Positions 9,767 through 19,250 of a stretch of 64,000 nucleotides of DNA are shown here, piece after piece; positions within the stretch are counted from its first letter, which is position 1, and each line of letters begins with the position of its first letter. The translations under genes and the position numbers were made by a program. The DNA comes from Candidatus Pelagisphaera phototrophica (GTDB lineage Bacteria; Verrucomicrobiota; Verrucomicrobiia; Opitutales; Opitutaceae). The notes beneath the pieces were generated by a model that was not told the origin of the DNA, did not search any database, and worked only from the letters and a program-made list of their open reading frames with translations. The stretch lies in the NCBI RefSeq assembly GCF_014529625.1, contig NZ_CP076039.1:3844001-3908000 (forward strand), in the 5' to 3' direction.

Positions 9767-11044
9767 ATGGCCACTATAATCGACATGCCCAAACTTAGCG
9801 ACACCATGACATTGGGAACCGTCGCTAACTGGCTCAAGAATGAAGGCGACACCGTAGAGTCCGGCGACGTCATTGCCGAAATCGAAACCGACAAGGCAAC
9901 CATGGAACTGGAAGCGTTTGACGAGGGTGTGCTCTTGAAGCAGATTGCCGCCGTCGGCGCCCAAGTGCCCGTTGGATCTCCCATCTGCGCCATCGGAGAA
10001 GAAGGAGAATCCATTGATATCCAGTCCACGCCGGCAACGGATACTTCAACAAGTGCAGAGGCTAATGCAGAACCTGAGACCTCTGAAAATGCATCATCGG
10101 ATTCAAGAAGTTCAGAAGCAGAACCTGATCCTACTCAAGAAAAAGCGGCTACTGGTCGACTCAAAGCATCCCCGCTAGCCAGGAAGATTGCGGAACAACG
10201 GAGTATCGATCTTTCCAAATTGACCGGTTCTGGTCCCAAAGGTCGAATTGTTAAGAAAGATGTGCTGGGAGCGGATTCAGGATCTGTGGGCCAACCCACT
10301 TCAACTGATGTCCCTACTTCCACATCGGGTGGGATAGCCGTATCCGAGGACATTCCGGTTTCCCAAATGCGGGCAATCATCGCCCAACGGCTCCAGGAGA
10401 GCAAAACGACCGCTCCTCACTTCTATCTCGAATCAGAAATCGATGTCGGTGCACTGCTGGACTTGCGCAAACAACTCAATTCGGAGTTAGCCGCCCTTCC
10501 ACCGGAGCACGGAAGCGTCAAATTTAGTGTTAATGATTTCATATTGAAGGCAGCAACCGAAGCCTTGCGCCGGGTTCCCGCAATGAACCGCTCTTGGGCA
10601 GGAAAGACCATCCGGCAACATAGTTCCGTCGATATTTCTTTTGGCGTGGCAATCGAAGACGGCCTTTTGACCCCAGTCATCAGAAATGCGGAGGCAAAGT
10701 CCCTGAAATCAATCTCAGCAGAAGCGAAAGAACTAATCACTAAGGCCAGATCGAAGAAACTTTCCCCCAACGAGATGTCCGGAAGCACTTTCACGGTAAC
10801 CAATCTCGGTATGTTCGGCGTAACCGGATTTTACGGAATCATCAACACTCCAAACGCAGGAATTCTGTCAATTGGTGCCACAATCGCCCGTCCAGTCGTC
10901 CGAGATAACGGAAGTATTGAGGCCGCGCAGATAATGAAAATCGGCCTTAGCTGCGATCATCGTGTTGTCGATGGGGCGACCGGAGCGAAATTCCTCCAGT
11001 CGCTCAAGACGATCCTCGAAAACCCAGCCTTCATTTTCCTCTAA
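9767..11044 (+). CDS. pdhC: Pyruvate dehydrogenase E2 component (dihydrolipoamide acetyltransferase)
   Basis: 425 residues in the classical order. There is one lipoyl domain (about 1-80, lipoylated Lys43 in ETDKATMELEAF), an Ala/Ser/Glu-rich linker, a peripheral-subunit-binding domain (about 138-172, ASPLARKIAE and GRIVKKDV), a second linker and the catalytic acetyltransferase domain with CDHRVVDGATGAKFL near the end. It moves acetyl from E1 to coenzyme A. The E3 gene (lpd) is not in the window. The gene ends convergently, 28 bp from the PAS/receiver gene. Confidence 0.95.
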   Translation: MATIIDMPKLSDTMTLGTVANWLKNEGDTVESGDVIAEIETDKATMELEAFDEGVLLKQIAAVGAQVPVGSPICAIGEEGESIDIQSTPATDTSTSAEANAEPETSENASSDSRSSEAEPDPTQEKAATGRLKASPLARKIAEQRSIDLSKLTGSGPKGRIVKKDVLGADSGSVGQPTSTDVPTSTSGGIAVSEDIPVSQMRAIIAQRLQESKTTAPHFYLESEIDVGALLDLRKQLNSELAALPPEHGSVKFSVNDFILKAATEALRRVPAMNRSWAGKTIRQHSSVDISFGVAIEDGLLTPVIRNAEAKSLKSISAEAKELITKARSKKLSPNEMSGSTFTVTNLGMFGVTGFYGIINTPNAGILSIGATIARPVVRDNGSIEAAQIMKIGLSCDHRVVDGATGAKFLQSLKTILENPAFIFL

Positions 11045-11071
11045 AGCAAATTCGGGCCAGGCCCGGCTACA

Positions 11072-12658
11072 CTATTCAAAAGCAACCGGTTTTCCGGCAA
11101 ACCGGTCTACGACTTGCTTCACATCAGCTAGTCCGAACGGTTTCAAGAGAAAATCACAATTCTCCTTCTCCCCATCTGAGAACGGCAATGCCTGCTTGTC
11201 ATCGTTTCCACTCGTCATTATAATTGGGATACGATCACCATCATTTCTTATCCGTTCAAAAACTTTACTACCATCAACACGGGGCATATTCATATCAATA
11301 ATTACGATTTCAATTTCCCCCTGATGCTTTTCGTAAAGCTCTATCCCTTCTACCCCATCATTGGCGAGTAGAGTAGTGAATCCATAGGAAGCCAAAATAG
11401 AGTCTAGGGCTTTGCGAAGCACCTCTTCGTCGTCTACGATCAAGGCGATTCCAACCGCAGCCAAATTCTTCTTAACGGATTTCCTTTGTGTTTTGGACGG
11501 TTCTTCAAAACCGGCCTTTCCAGAATTCTTGGAAACATAATTCTCCTTATTGTCGTTCAGCCGGAACAATGAGCCCCCAATCACAACCGGCTCTGGATCC
11601 CCTAATGGAATTCGACCACCTCTCATTCCAACGCTCGCATAGAGGTCATCTCCACAACATATTCTAAATCTCAATTCAAAATCATATATCGAATCACCGG
11701 CAATAACGCGAAACTCAGCTTTTACTCGATCTTTATCCTCTGGGTGAACCAATTCCTCGAAATCTGAAAATGTATCGCAAAATACAGACTGCTCGTAACC
11801 CAACGTTCTTCGTAGCGAATCACTAAACTGCGCCTCTTGGCTCGCCAGATTCCATGACCAAAACCCAACTTCCATCGTGGCTAGATCCAGTCTCCTCTGA
11901 CTCGCCAGAAAAGCGTCCTCCGCTCTCTTCTGCTTAGATATGTCCCGCATCGAAATGAGACACGCCAATTCCGTGCCCCAATCCACAGATAAGGACCTCA
12001 GTTCCGCTCGCGGATAGCTAGAATTCTTGACGGAGATCTCCATCTCGACCTCGTCAACTTCAAGGAGATCGTACTCCAGTACATCCTCGAGGGCTTCACC
12101 CATATTTGCGCCAAACCAACGCTTAGCGGTTTCGTTCGAGTACAACAAAACCCCGTCTTCTCTGGAAACGACAAAGACCGCCTCATCAATCTTATCCAAG
12201 ATCCCTTGATAATAGAAATTCTCATACCCTCCGACTTTTTCAGTCCGCTGAATCTGCAGTTCTCGAAGCATGCGACGGCGCTCGAGCGCATAGGAAATGG
12301 ATTGAACAAGACGATCCTCCCCGAGCTCTCCCCAAAAGAGGCAATCGTCGGACAAGCTTCGAGCCGCATTTAATACCGAATCAGACTCTGCTCCTTCTAC
12401 GAGAGCTATGACAGGAGTATCCGCTCTACCTAGGTTAAACGAGACAAGTGAATCCAATCCTTTGGCATCCACTAGCTCGAGGGAACTTAGCACGATGTCA
12501 CATCGCTTTTCTACAAGCAGCTTGTTCGCCCGCACCAAGGAATTTGCAGTGCAACAACGAAACCGTTGATCGTTTGATCTCTCGAGAAGCGCGACGATCC
12601 GATTTGTCCTCGACGCATCCGATTCAACAATTAGCGCTTTGATCTCTATTCGACCCAT
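11072..12658 (-). CDS. Hybrid signalling protein: pseudo-receiver, two PAS domains, C-terminal receiver; no kinase
   Basis: 528 residues. Residues 5-125 look like a response-regulator receiver fold, but the phospho-acceptor position reads DIVLSSLEL, with Ser where Asp is expected, so it is probably degenerate. Two PAS-like segments follow (about 150-250, 255-375; the second has the PAS3 feature VHPEDKDRVKAEF and an FELRFR strand). The C-terminal part (about 408-525) is an intact receiver: IVDDEE, phospho-acceptor in VIIDMNMPRVDG, MTSGND and LLKPFG. No HisKA or HATPase motif is present, so it must receive phosphate from elsewhere or act as a scaffold. No partner kinase lies next to it. Confidence 0.82.
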   Translation of the reverse strand: MGRIEIKALIVESDASRTNRIVALLERSNDQRFRCCTANSLVRANKLLVEKRCDIVLSSLELVDAKGLDSLVSFNLGRADTPVIALVEGAESDSVLNAARSLSDDCLFWGELGEDRLVQSISYALERRRMLRELQIQRTEKVGGYENFYYQGILDKIDEAVFVVSREDGVLLYSNETAKRWFGANMGEALEDVLEYDLLEVDEVEMEISVKNSSYPRAELRSLSVDWGTELACLISMRDISKQKRAEDAFLASQRRLDLATMEVGFWSWNLASQEAQFSDSLRRTLGYEQSVFCDTFSDFEELVHPEDKDRVKAEFRVIAGDSIYDFELRFRICCGDDLYASVGMRGGRIPLGDPEPVVIGGSLFRLNDNKENYVSKNSGKAGFEEPSKTQRKSVKKNLAAVGIALIVDDEEVLRKALDSILASYGFTTLLANDGVEGIELYEKHQGEIEIVIIDMNMPRVDGSKVFERIRNDGDRIPIIMTSGNDDKQALPFSDGEKENCDFLLKPFGLADVKQVVDRFAGKPVAFE

Positions 12659-12821
12659 TTCAAATTTACGGGATTCTCAGCATGGCTACCCTCCTGCTAA
12701 GTCCTCTGAGATATAAAACGTTTTCCAATCTTACAACGGGTGCAAGTACTGAAAACGACGATTTTGCTAATCTTCAGTGAATCGTTTCATCTGAGCCTTC
12801 AAACTCACTCCTTCACTCCGG

Positions 12822-12932
12822 TCAAAAACTCACGCCCTGGATCTCGTAATCGTCTGGGGAAATCGGAGCGTATTGCATTCTCAATACAGAAAAGACCCCG
12901 AAAAGGAGCATCACCGCTCCGGCAATGCCCAT
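12822..12932 (-). CDS. Possible 36-residue membrane peptide or gene remnant
   Basis: A minus-strand reading frame from ATG at 12932 to TGA gives 36 residues: a hydrophobic stretch (MGIAGAVMLLFGVFSVL) and then an acidic tail (SPDDYEIQGVSF). The frame stays open for only four codons upstream, and GAGGA is too close to the ATG to be a normal Shine-Dalgarno. It could be a small membrane protein or the 3' scrap of an older gene. It is the only protein-like signal in the 315-bp gap between the PAS/receiver gene and the broken esterase. Confidence 0.25.
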   Translation of the reverse strand: MGIAGAVMLLFGVFSVLRMQYAPISPDDYEIQGVSF

Positions 12933-12973
12933 TTCCTCAGCGTATCAAAAAGAAAAGGGTAACATTCCTGCAA

Positions 12974-13907
12974 TCATTCTGGTTTTGAAAGTCCCGCCAC
13001 CCTATTCATCCACTTCCACGTTCTTAAGCGGTACTTGCTCGGAATGAATGTCCACCTATCGGTATGCGGATGAACGGCCATTGGATGAGGGAAGCTCCCG
13101 AAGATCTCGTTTGTATTGATATTACTGATCGTAAAATTTTCGGTGGACGAAAAAACCGCTTCAATAAACTCCTTCCTACCAGATGTGCCACCATTTTGGC
13201 TGACAAGGTAAGGTCGATCACCCACTCGCTTCAGGCGTTCGATCGCTCCCGCACGGTACTTTTCCATCGGCGTTCCCTATTCAGTATTTTTCCACTCTTT
13301 GATCCCATCAAAGTGGTCATGAGTAATAAAGGCCGACCATAATCGAGCAACCTCGACATCATACAGACCAAGATAGTTCACCCCAATCGCCCCCCTGGAA
13401 AAACCGCACAAAAACACCGCTTCGGGATCCGCGTTGTACTCTCGAATAATCCGCGGCACATTGACCTTTGCGTACTCAACCGTTGTGCGCTCGTCGCCCC
13501 ACCACGTCACCTGATTGTCCTTATGATCCTGGCTTATGTAAGGCAATGAGACCCAAATAAACTTACCTCCTGACAGACCATAACCTAGCCCTGCATCTTC
13601 AACCTCGCCCGTCGATCCTGATTTAGGAAAGTAATTACCCGTGTACTCAAAAATTATGGGCAACTTTTCTCCCTTATATCTCCAGTTCCTTGGCAAATAG
13701 AGCGTATGGGAAAACTTCGGTACCCAAGTACTCGGGAGCTATTAGATTTACCCGCTTACCCGCCGACGGCTCACCGTCACTTAACTGAGGGATTTGCAAG
13801 ATCTCGTCGGCCTCAGTATCCAAACGGACGCTTTCGGCCGCAGCAAAAACGGAACCTCCCACCACGGCGGCGGCAAACGAACGAACGAAAACAGCATATC
13901 GATTCAA
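12974..13907 (-). pseudogene. Broken alpha/beta-hydrolase (esterase-like) gene
   Basis: Three consecutive minus-strand pieces form one protein. Piece 1 (13907-13674) has a signal-peptide-like start (VVGGSVFAAAESV). Piece 2 (13696-13277) continues the sequence one base out of frame and carries LCGFSRGAIG, a nucleophile-elbow G-x-S-x-G-type motif. Piece 3 (13267-12974) is in frame with piece 2 but separated by a TAG within about four codons (NTE, stop, GTPMEKYRAGAI). The joined protein would be about 300 residues and exported. One frameshift plus one nonsense codon means it is either a pseudogene or carries two sequencing errors. The substrate is unknown. Confidence 0.72.
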
Positions 13908-14065
13908 TTGGTTTACAAAAGTAACTCAACCGTCCCCTTCGCAACCCTTAACTGCCCATCAAATCAAAGGCAAAGAATCTCGGGCCCAATCCCGCGTATC
14001 AGGCGAGCTGGGTTCAAAATCAGCTTACTACCCTGAGCTCGTCGATGGACCGAGCGCCTACATGT

Positions 14066-15001
14066 CTATCCGATTTGATAACAATAGCGATTTTCCCCAA
14101 CTGCCAGATCAAGAAGGATGGCCCGAGAGTGCTGCTCCGAACGGTCAAGGGTGTACCTTACCTTCAGGATTTGCCCTGCCTCCACATCGAATGGCTTGAA
14201 TGGGAAATGAATCTGACGCCAATGGGTCAGAGGGGAATCAGGCCCCGTATCGAGACGGACCGAGGGTGAAAGCTGCATAGAGAACCAGCCCACAAATCCA
14301 TCCAGACGGGCTCCGCGCTCCATTTGAAACTCAAGCTCTCCGCGTTCCCATGGATCCTCGCTCGAGGCAGTTGCCAAATTCAAGGAAACCATCGGCTGCC
14401 CTTTTGCTAGCATTGACTCCGCCGGCAACCTGATTTGCAGTGACAGTTCCTGATTTTGCTCCAATTCCTCCAAAATCGAATAGTCGATTCCGTGAATCGG
14501 CTCCCGCCAAAACCCCGGCCCTTCCCGATTGTACAGATCGGGACAGCTCACTGGAGCCAAGAGCACATCCACCTCTGATGGAATCATTGTACCGCCGGGC
14601 TTCAAGTTTGCGTCTCGGGCCACAATCAGATCATCCAGCATCGCTTCCGCAAAGGCAAGGAGCCCGAGCCATTCGCTCACGATTACATCCGTGGTATTTC
14701 CTAAATCAAAATTGCTGGCATTGCATCGTACAATGTCAACCACGTCCGTCAGTCCATTTCGCTCGACCAGCGTCTTCGCAACTTCCGCGATATCCGAATC
14801 ATCTAACCCATAGACTTTCTTGGCTCCCGCCTTGGCAGCTAGTATCGCCAAAAGTCCCGTACCTGTACCTACGTCGATAACCTCGTCCCCCTCCTGAACA
14901 ACTTCCTTAATCGCTGCCGCAAACGAATCTGTTCGAGGCTTGTCCGAAACCATGTAACGCTGCAGCCCAAGGCCTCCGTAAGATTGGAAATAGTGATCCA
15001 T
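14066..15001 (-). CDS. Protein arginine N-methyltransferase-like protein (PRMT fold)
   Basis: 311 residues. The N-terminal half is a class I SAM methyltransferase: motif I VIDVGTGTGLLAILAAKAGA (about 38-57), post-I acidic residue in VYGLDDSD. The PRMT double-E loop is recognisable as SEWLGLLAFAEAM (both Glu present), followed by LKPGGTMIPS as in PRMTs. The C-terminal half is a beta barrel containing the THW loop (LTHWRQIHFPF). These three signatures together are specific to protein arginine methyltransferases, which are common in eukaryotes and rare in bacteria. The N-terminus lacks any extra domain. The target is unknown; it could also modify a small molecule. It is monocistronic between a pseudogene and another pseudogene. 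Confidence 0.72.
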   Translation of the reverse strand: MDHYFQSYGGLGLQRYMVSDKPRTDSFAAAIKEVVQEGDEVIDVGTGTGLLAILAAKAGAKKVYGLDDSDIAEVAKTLVERNGLTDVVDIVRCNASNFDLGNTTDVIVSEWLGLLAFAEAMLDDLIVARDANLKPGGTMIPSEVDVLLAPVSCPDLYNREGPGFWREPIHGIDYSILEELEQNQELSLQIRLPAESMLAKGQPMVSLNLATASSEDPWERGELEFQMERGARLDGFVGWFSMQLSPSVRLDTGPDSPLTHWRQIHFPFKPFDVEAGQILKVRYTLDRSEQHSRAILLDLAVGENRYCYQIG

Positions 15002-15203
15002 CCTATCCGCATAGATTCATATTCCTCTTAAGCAACTGAATTCGGTAACAATGCCCAATCATCGACTGAAAGTCCAAAAACAAAAATCCCATTCAAATAG
15101 GGTTTCAGAGATTTTTGGATACATAATTCTCAATTCCGGCAAGCTACTTGAGATTCGACAAATCCCTATCAATCTGCTCAAGTACACCTCAATCCCGCAG
15201 CCC

Positions 15204-16192
<989 letters not shown>

Positions 16193-16266
16193 CAACGCCA
16201 AAAACTCTTAATTCAGGCAGTTCGCTTCCGGCAAACAAACTCCCATACAGAGTATTCAATAATCCT

Positions 16267-17331
16267 TTACTCAGCGTACTTATCAACCGTTAGGTCGTCG
16301 CAGTCGTACTCCAAGAAGGGGTCGCTGGTCAGCACGGAGGTATTCTGATGAGTGTGCGGCTGGGCTAGGTACACGGGATCGACAACCGTGTACTCACGCT
16401 TGAGTTCATTACCTGCTTCATTGAGATAAAAACGTTCGGTGATTTCCATTTGCTCTCCGTGTCTAATAGCCGGACCCGGTCTTCCTCCTGGGGCCCGTAG
16501 GAATCCGGGACCGAAACCCTTCGTTCTGACAACCAGGGTGTCTCCTTCCCATTTGCCAACCGAATAGCCTCTTACGCTGGGTTCGATCGTTTCGGGAAAT
16601 TCACCGTCCAGGTGAATGGTCCGGACCACATCCATAAATCCATAGGTGATCACAATCTTGGTCTCAGACTGCTCGAACTTATTAACCATTTGATCAAAAT
16701 TGTAGTCCAGTATGATATTGGTGGGCTCGCACATGAACCTTGGATTGTCCGCTTCCGTGTAGTTAACTCCTTCTTCCCTCGCGATCTGAGACATCACATA
16801 GCGAGGAGGCCTAGCGCCACGACCTCTGCCTCTTCCTCTTGGGGGCTCGGTCCAGTTACCTTCAAGATTGGGCGTACCGTCTTCGCGTTTAAGTTCGCGT
16901 TCCCCGCTCACCACTTGCCCCGCCTCGTTGAGCGAGTCGCGGCGGTTCACTATTTTGCCATCCGCAAAGGTGATGGTATGAGCATAGCAGGTTTTCGAGT
17001 CCCGCCGGTCCGGCGATCCGTTGACAGTGATTTTCGTTCCTAGAGCAAACATCTCCTCAGTCCAGCCCCTTCGCTTTAACAAGCTTCCCGAACGCAATTC
17101 ACATCGCCATTGTTCCTCTTCCCCAGCTTCGTTGATAGCCTTGAAGTAGACGTAACCATGCGGATTCACAAAACGAACGCGATTCACGGTACCGGTCACT
17201 GTCACATTCTGATCAAGGTTGAATTGTCCCGTGACTCCGTGATGCGAAAATACAGTCGATGAGGTCAAAATTGACGCACACACAAATACCAAAGCGCCAG
17301 CGAGATAGGATTTATTTATAGTCATGGTCAT
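16267..17331 (-). CDS. DUF6152-family secreted protein, paralogue 1
   Basis: 354 residues. The signal peptide (about 1-29) ends in a small residue directly before His-His-Gly, so the mature protein probably begins HHGVTGQF. An N-terminal DUF6152 domain (about 30-145; VTGTVNRVRFVNPHGYVYF, WRCELRSGSLLKRRGW) is joined by an Arg/Gly/Pro-rich linker (RGRGRGARPP) to a C-terminal domain with GKWEGDTLVVRTKGF and EITERFYLNEAGNELKREY. Two longer paralogues lie in tandem at 29998-32495. The function is unknown. The N-terminal His pair and the later conserved residues could bind a metal, which is inference. This copy stands alone, divergent from the malonyl-CoA synthetase gene. Confidence 0.8.
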   Translation of the reverse strand: MTMTINKSYLAGALVFVCASILTSSTVFSHHGVTGQFNLDQNVTVTGTVNRVRFVNPHGYVYFKAINEAGEEEQWRCELRSGSLLKRRGWTEEMFALGTKITVNGSPDRRDSKTCYAHTITFADGKIVNRRDSLNEAGQVVSGERELKREDGTPNLEGNWTEPPRGRGRGRGARPPRYVMSQIAREEGVNYTEADNPRFMCEPTNIILDYNFDQMVNKFEQSETKIVITYGFMDVVRTIHLDGEFPETIEPSVRGYSVGKWEGDTLVVRTKGFGPGFLRAPGGRPGPAIRHGEQMEITERFYLNEAGNELKREYTVVDPVYLAQPHTHQNTSVLTSDPFLEYDCDDLTVDKYAE

Positions 17332-17612
17332 TATTCTGTGGGTGTTTAGGCCCTAATTAGCTGAAGCATTCAAAGAGACAGTTTCTTAAACCGCCTTCTA
17401 TGAAATGCCTACACTAAGGTCTCGGTTACAATCAATGTGCTAAATCCCTAGGTTATGGCAAGAAAGCTCTAACGAGGATACCATTGCCTTGGTAGGGTGT
17501 ATCTGTATTTCAATATTCTTTGAGCATTGAACGACCGTCTAGGATTTCAGGGCTTCAGAATGCTTGCACCTTCTGTATTTTGTGTTTCGGTACGCACTTA
17601 GTCAAAATACCT

Positions 17613-19100
17613 ATGGACGAGCTACCCTTGTTTTCTCGAGTGCGTAACTATGGTGAGAAGGTCGCCATTAGTAATACCACATCGCAATTTACCTATAAAC
17701 AGCTACTAACGGATTCCGCCGCACTGGCCTCAACGCTATTGGGGGATGAGGCTGACCTGAAAGAAGCTCGTATCGCCTTTTTGGCTCCTGGTGGCCCTGA
17801 ATATGCAACCATTCAATGGGGGATTTGGCGAGCAGGTGGAGTCATAACTCCCTTATGCCTTTCGGCCGCAGAACCAGAATTCGAATATTCAATCACCGAT
17901 TCGGAAGCCAGTCGAGTTATAGCGACACGGGAACAGGCCAACAAAGTGGCATCCGTCTGCGAGCGCCTAGAAATTCCTTTGCTGGTTCTGGAAGACCTGC
18001 AACTTGTATCTGAGAAATCGCTACCAATGCTGGAACCCTCGCGGCGAGCTATGATTCTGTACACGAGCGGAACCACCAGCAAACCAAAGGGAGTGGTCAC
18101 AACGCACGGCAATATTCAGGCGCAAATCGAATCGCTAATCGAAGCCTGGGAATGGCAGGCCAGCGACCGCATCCCTCTCTTTTTACCACTACACCATGTT
18201 CATGGGATCATTAACGTTCTCTCCTGTGCCCTCTGGATGGGAGCTTCGATCGAAACGTTTTCAAAATTTGAATACGGTTCCATCTTTAAGCGTGTGGCGG
18301 AAGATGCCTATACGGTTTTCATGGCCGTGCCAACGATCTACGTAAAGTTGATTGAGGCTTTAGAAGATTCAGATGATCAAGAACGCTCGAAAGTAGTCAA
18401 AGGTTTCAATAAGATGCGGTTAATGGTATCGGGATCGGCCGCCCTACCCGCGAGCGTGCACATGAAATGGACCGAACTGACCGGGCAAAAACTTTTGGAG
18501 CGTTATGGGATGACCGAAATCGGCATGGCACTGTCCAATCCCTTTCATGGCGAACGTCGACCTGGATCGGTAGGCCAGGCACTACCTCTCGTCGAGATCC
18601 GCCTAAAAACTGAGACCGGTGAACTGGTAAAGGTCGAGAATGAACCGGGTGAAATTCAAGTGAGGGGGCCTTGTGTATTCAACGAGTACTGGAATCGCCC
18701 GGAAATCACCAAAGAATCCTTTGACGACGGCTGGTTCCGAACCGGTGATATGGCTGTAATGGAAACTGAATACTATCGAATCATGGGTAGACTTTCAGTT
18801 GATATCATCAAGAGTGGGGGGTACAAATTGTCCGCTCTGGAAATTGAGGCCGTACTATTACAACATCCGAATATCAGAGAATGCGCAGTCATTGGTCATC
18901 TAGACAAAACTTGGGGAGAAGTCGTTGCCGCTGCCGTAATACTCAAAGCGGGATCTAGTCTCGACTTGGGGCATTTAAGAGACTGGTGCCGAAATAGACT
19001 GTCCCATTACAAACTACCTAAAAGACTATTGGTGGTAGACACCCTACCTCGAAATACCATGGGCAAGGTCACAAAACCCGCGGTTAAGGAGTTATTCTAG
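17613..19100 (+). CDS. Malonyl-CoA synthetase-like acyl-CoA ligase (MatB/ACSF3 type)
   Basis: 495 residues from ATG at 17613; an upstream TTG at 17520 gives an unlikely Cys-rich leader. AMP-binding motifs: P-loop YTSGTTSKPKG, LPLHHVHG, YGMTEIGMALSNPF and the hinge/C-domain VDIIKSGGYKLSALEIE, ending with NTMGKVTK carrying the catalytic Lys. Several blocks (FMAVPTIYVKL, RLMVSGSAALP, RRPGSVG) agree closely with human ACSF3 and bacterial MatB, which join malonate or methylmalonate to CoA. Substrate specificity is thus inferred from subfamily likeness. It is a cytosolic enzyme. It is followed by a sulfatase gene of unrelated role, so it is probably its own unit. Confidence 0.82.
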   Translation: MDELPLFSRVRNYGEKVAISNTTSQFTYKQLLTDSAALASTLLGDEADLKEARIAFLAPGGPEYATIQWGIWRAGGVITPLCLSAAEPEFEYSITDSEASRVIATREQANKVASVCERLEIPLLVLEDLQLVSEKSLPMLEPSRRAMILYTSGTTSKPKGVVTTHGNIQAQIESLIEAWEWQASDRIPLFLPLHHVHGIINVLSCALWMGASIETFSKFEYGSIFKRVAEDAYTVFMAVPTIYVKLIEALEDSDDQERSKVVKGFNKMRLMVSGSAALPASVHMKWTELTGQKLLERYGMTEIGMALSNPFHGERRPGSVGQALPLVEIRLKTETGELVKVENEPGEIQVRGPCVFNEYWNRPEITKESFDDGWFRTGDMAVMETEYYRIMGRLSVDIIKSGGYKLSALEIEAVLLQHPNIRECAVIGHLDKTWGEVVAAAVILKAGSSLDLGHLRDWCRNRLSHYKLPKRLLVVDTLPRNTMGKVTKPAVKELF

Positions 19101-19250
19101 AGCCGAAGGCGTACAAAGACAAAATTCTACAAACCTGACGCAATTCTCTATTGCGTGCCGTTTTTCATTCCTTTTCGGAATGGAGCATTGAAATATCCAT
19201 CCTCAAATAAATGATTGGACAGTCTGTATCCGTATCGCCATTAAACCGAT

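Noticed and set aside
9767-11044. Missing E3 as a sign of an incomplete or unusual PDH complex
   Set aside because: lpd is often encoded elsewhere because it is shared with other 2-oxo acid dehydrogenases, so its absence is ordinary.
11053-11065. CGGGCC-A-GGCCCG palindrome as terminator between E2 and the PAS gene
   Set aside because: The perfect form leaves a one-base loop and there is no T-tract on either side.
19165-19183. CATTCC-TTTTC-GGAATG hairpin as terminator of the malonyl-CoA synthetase gene
   Set aside because: Six base pairs with no following T-tract on the plus strand; too weak to call.
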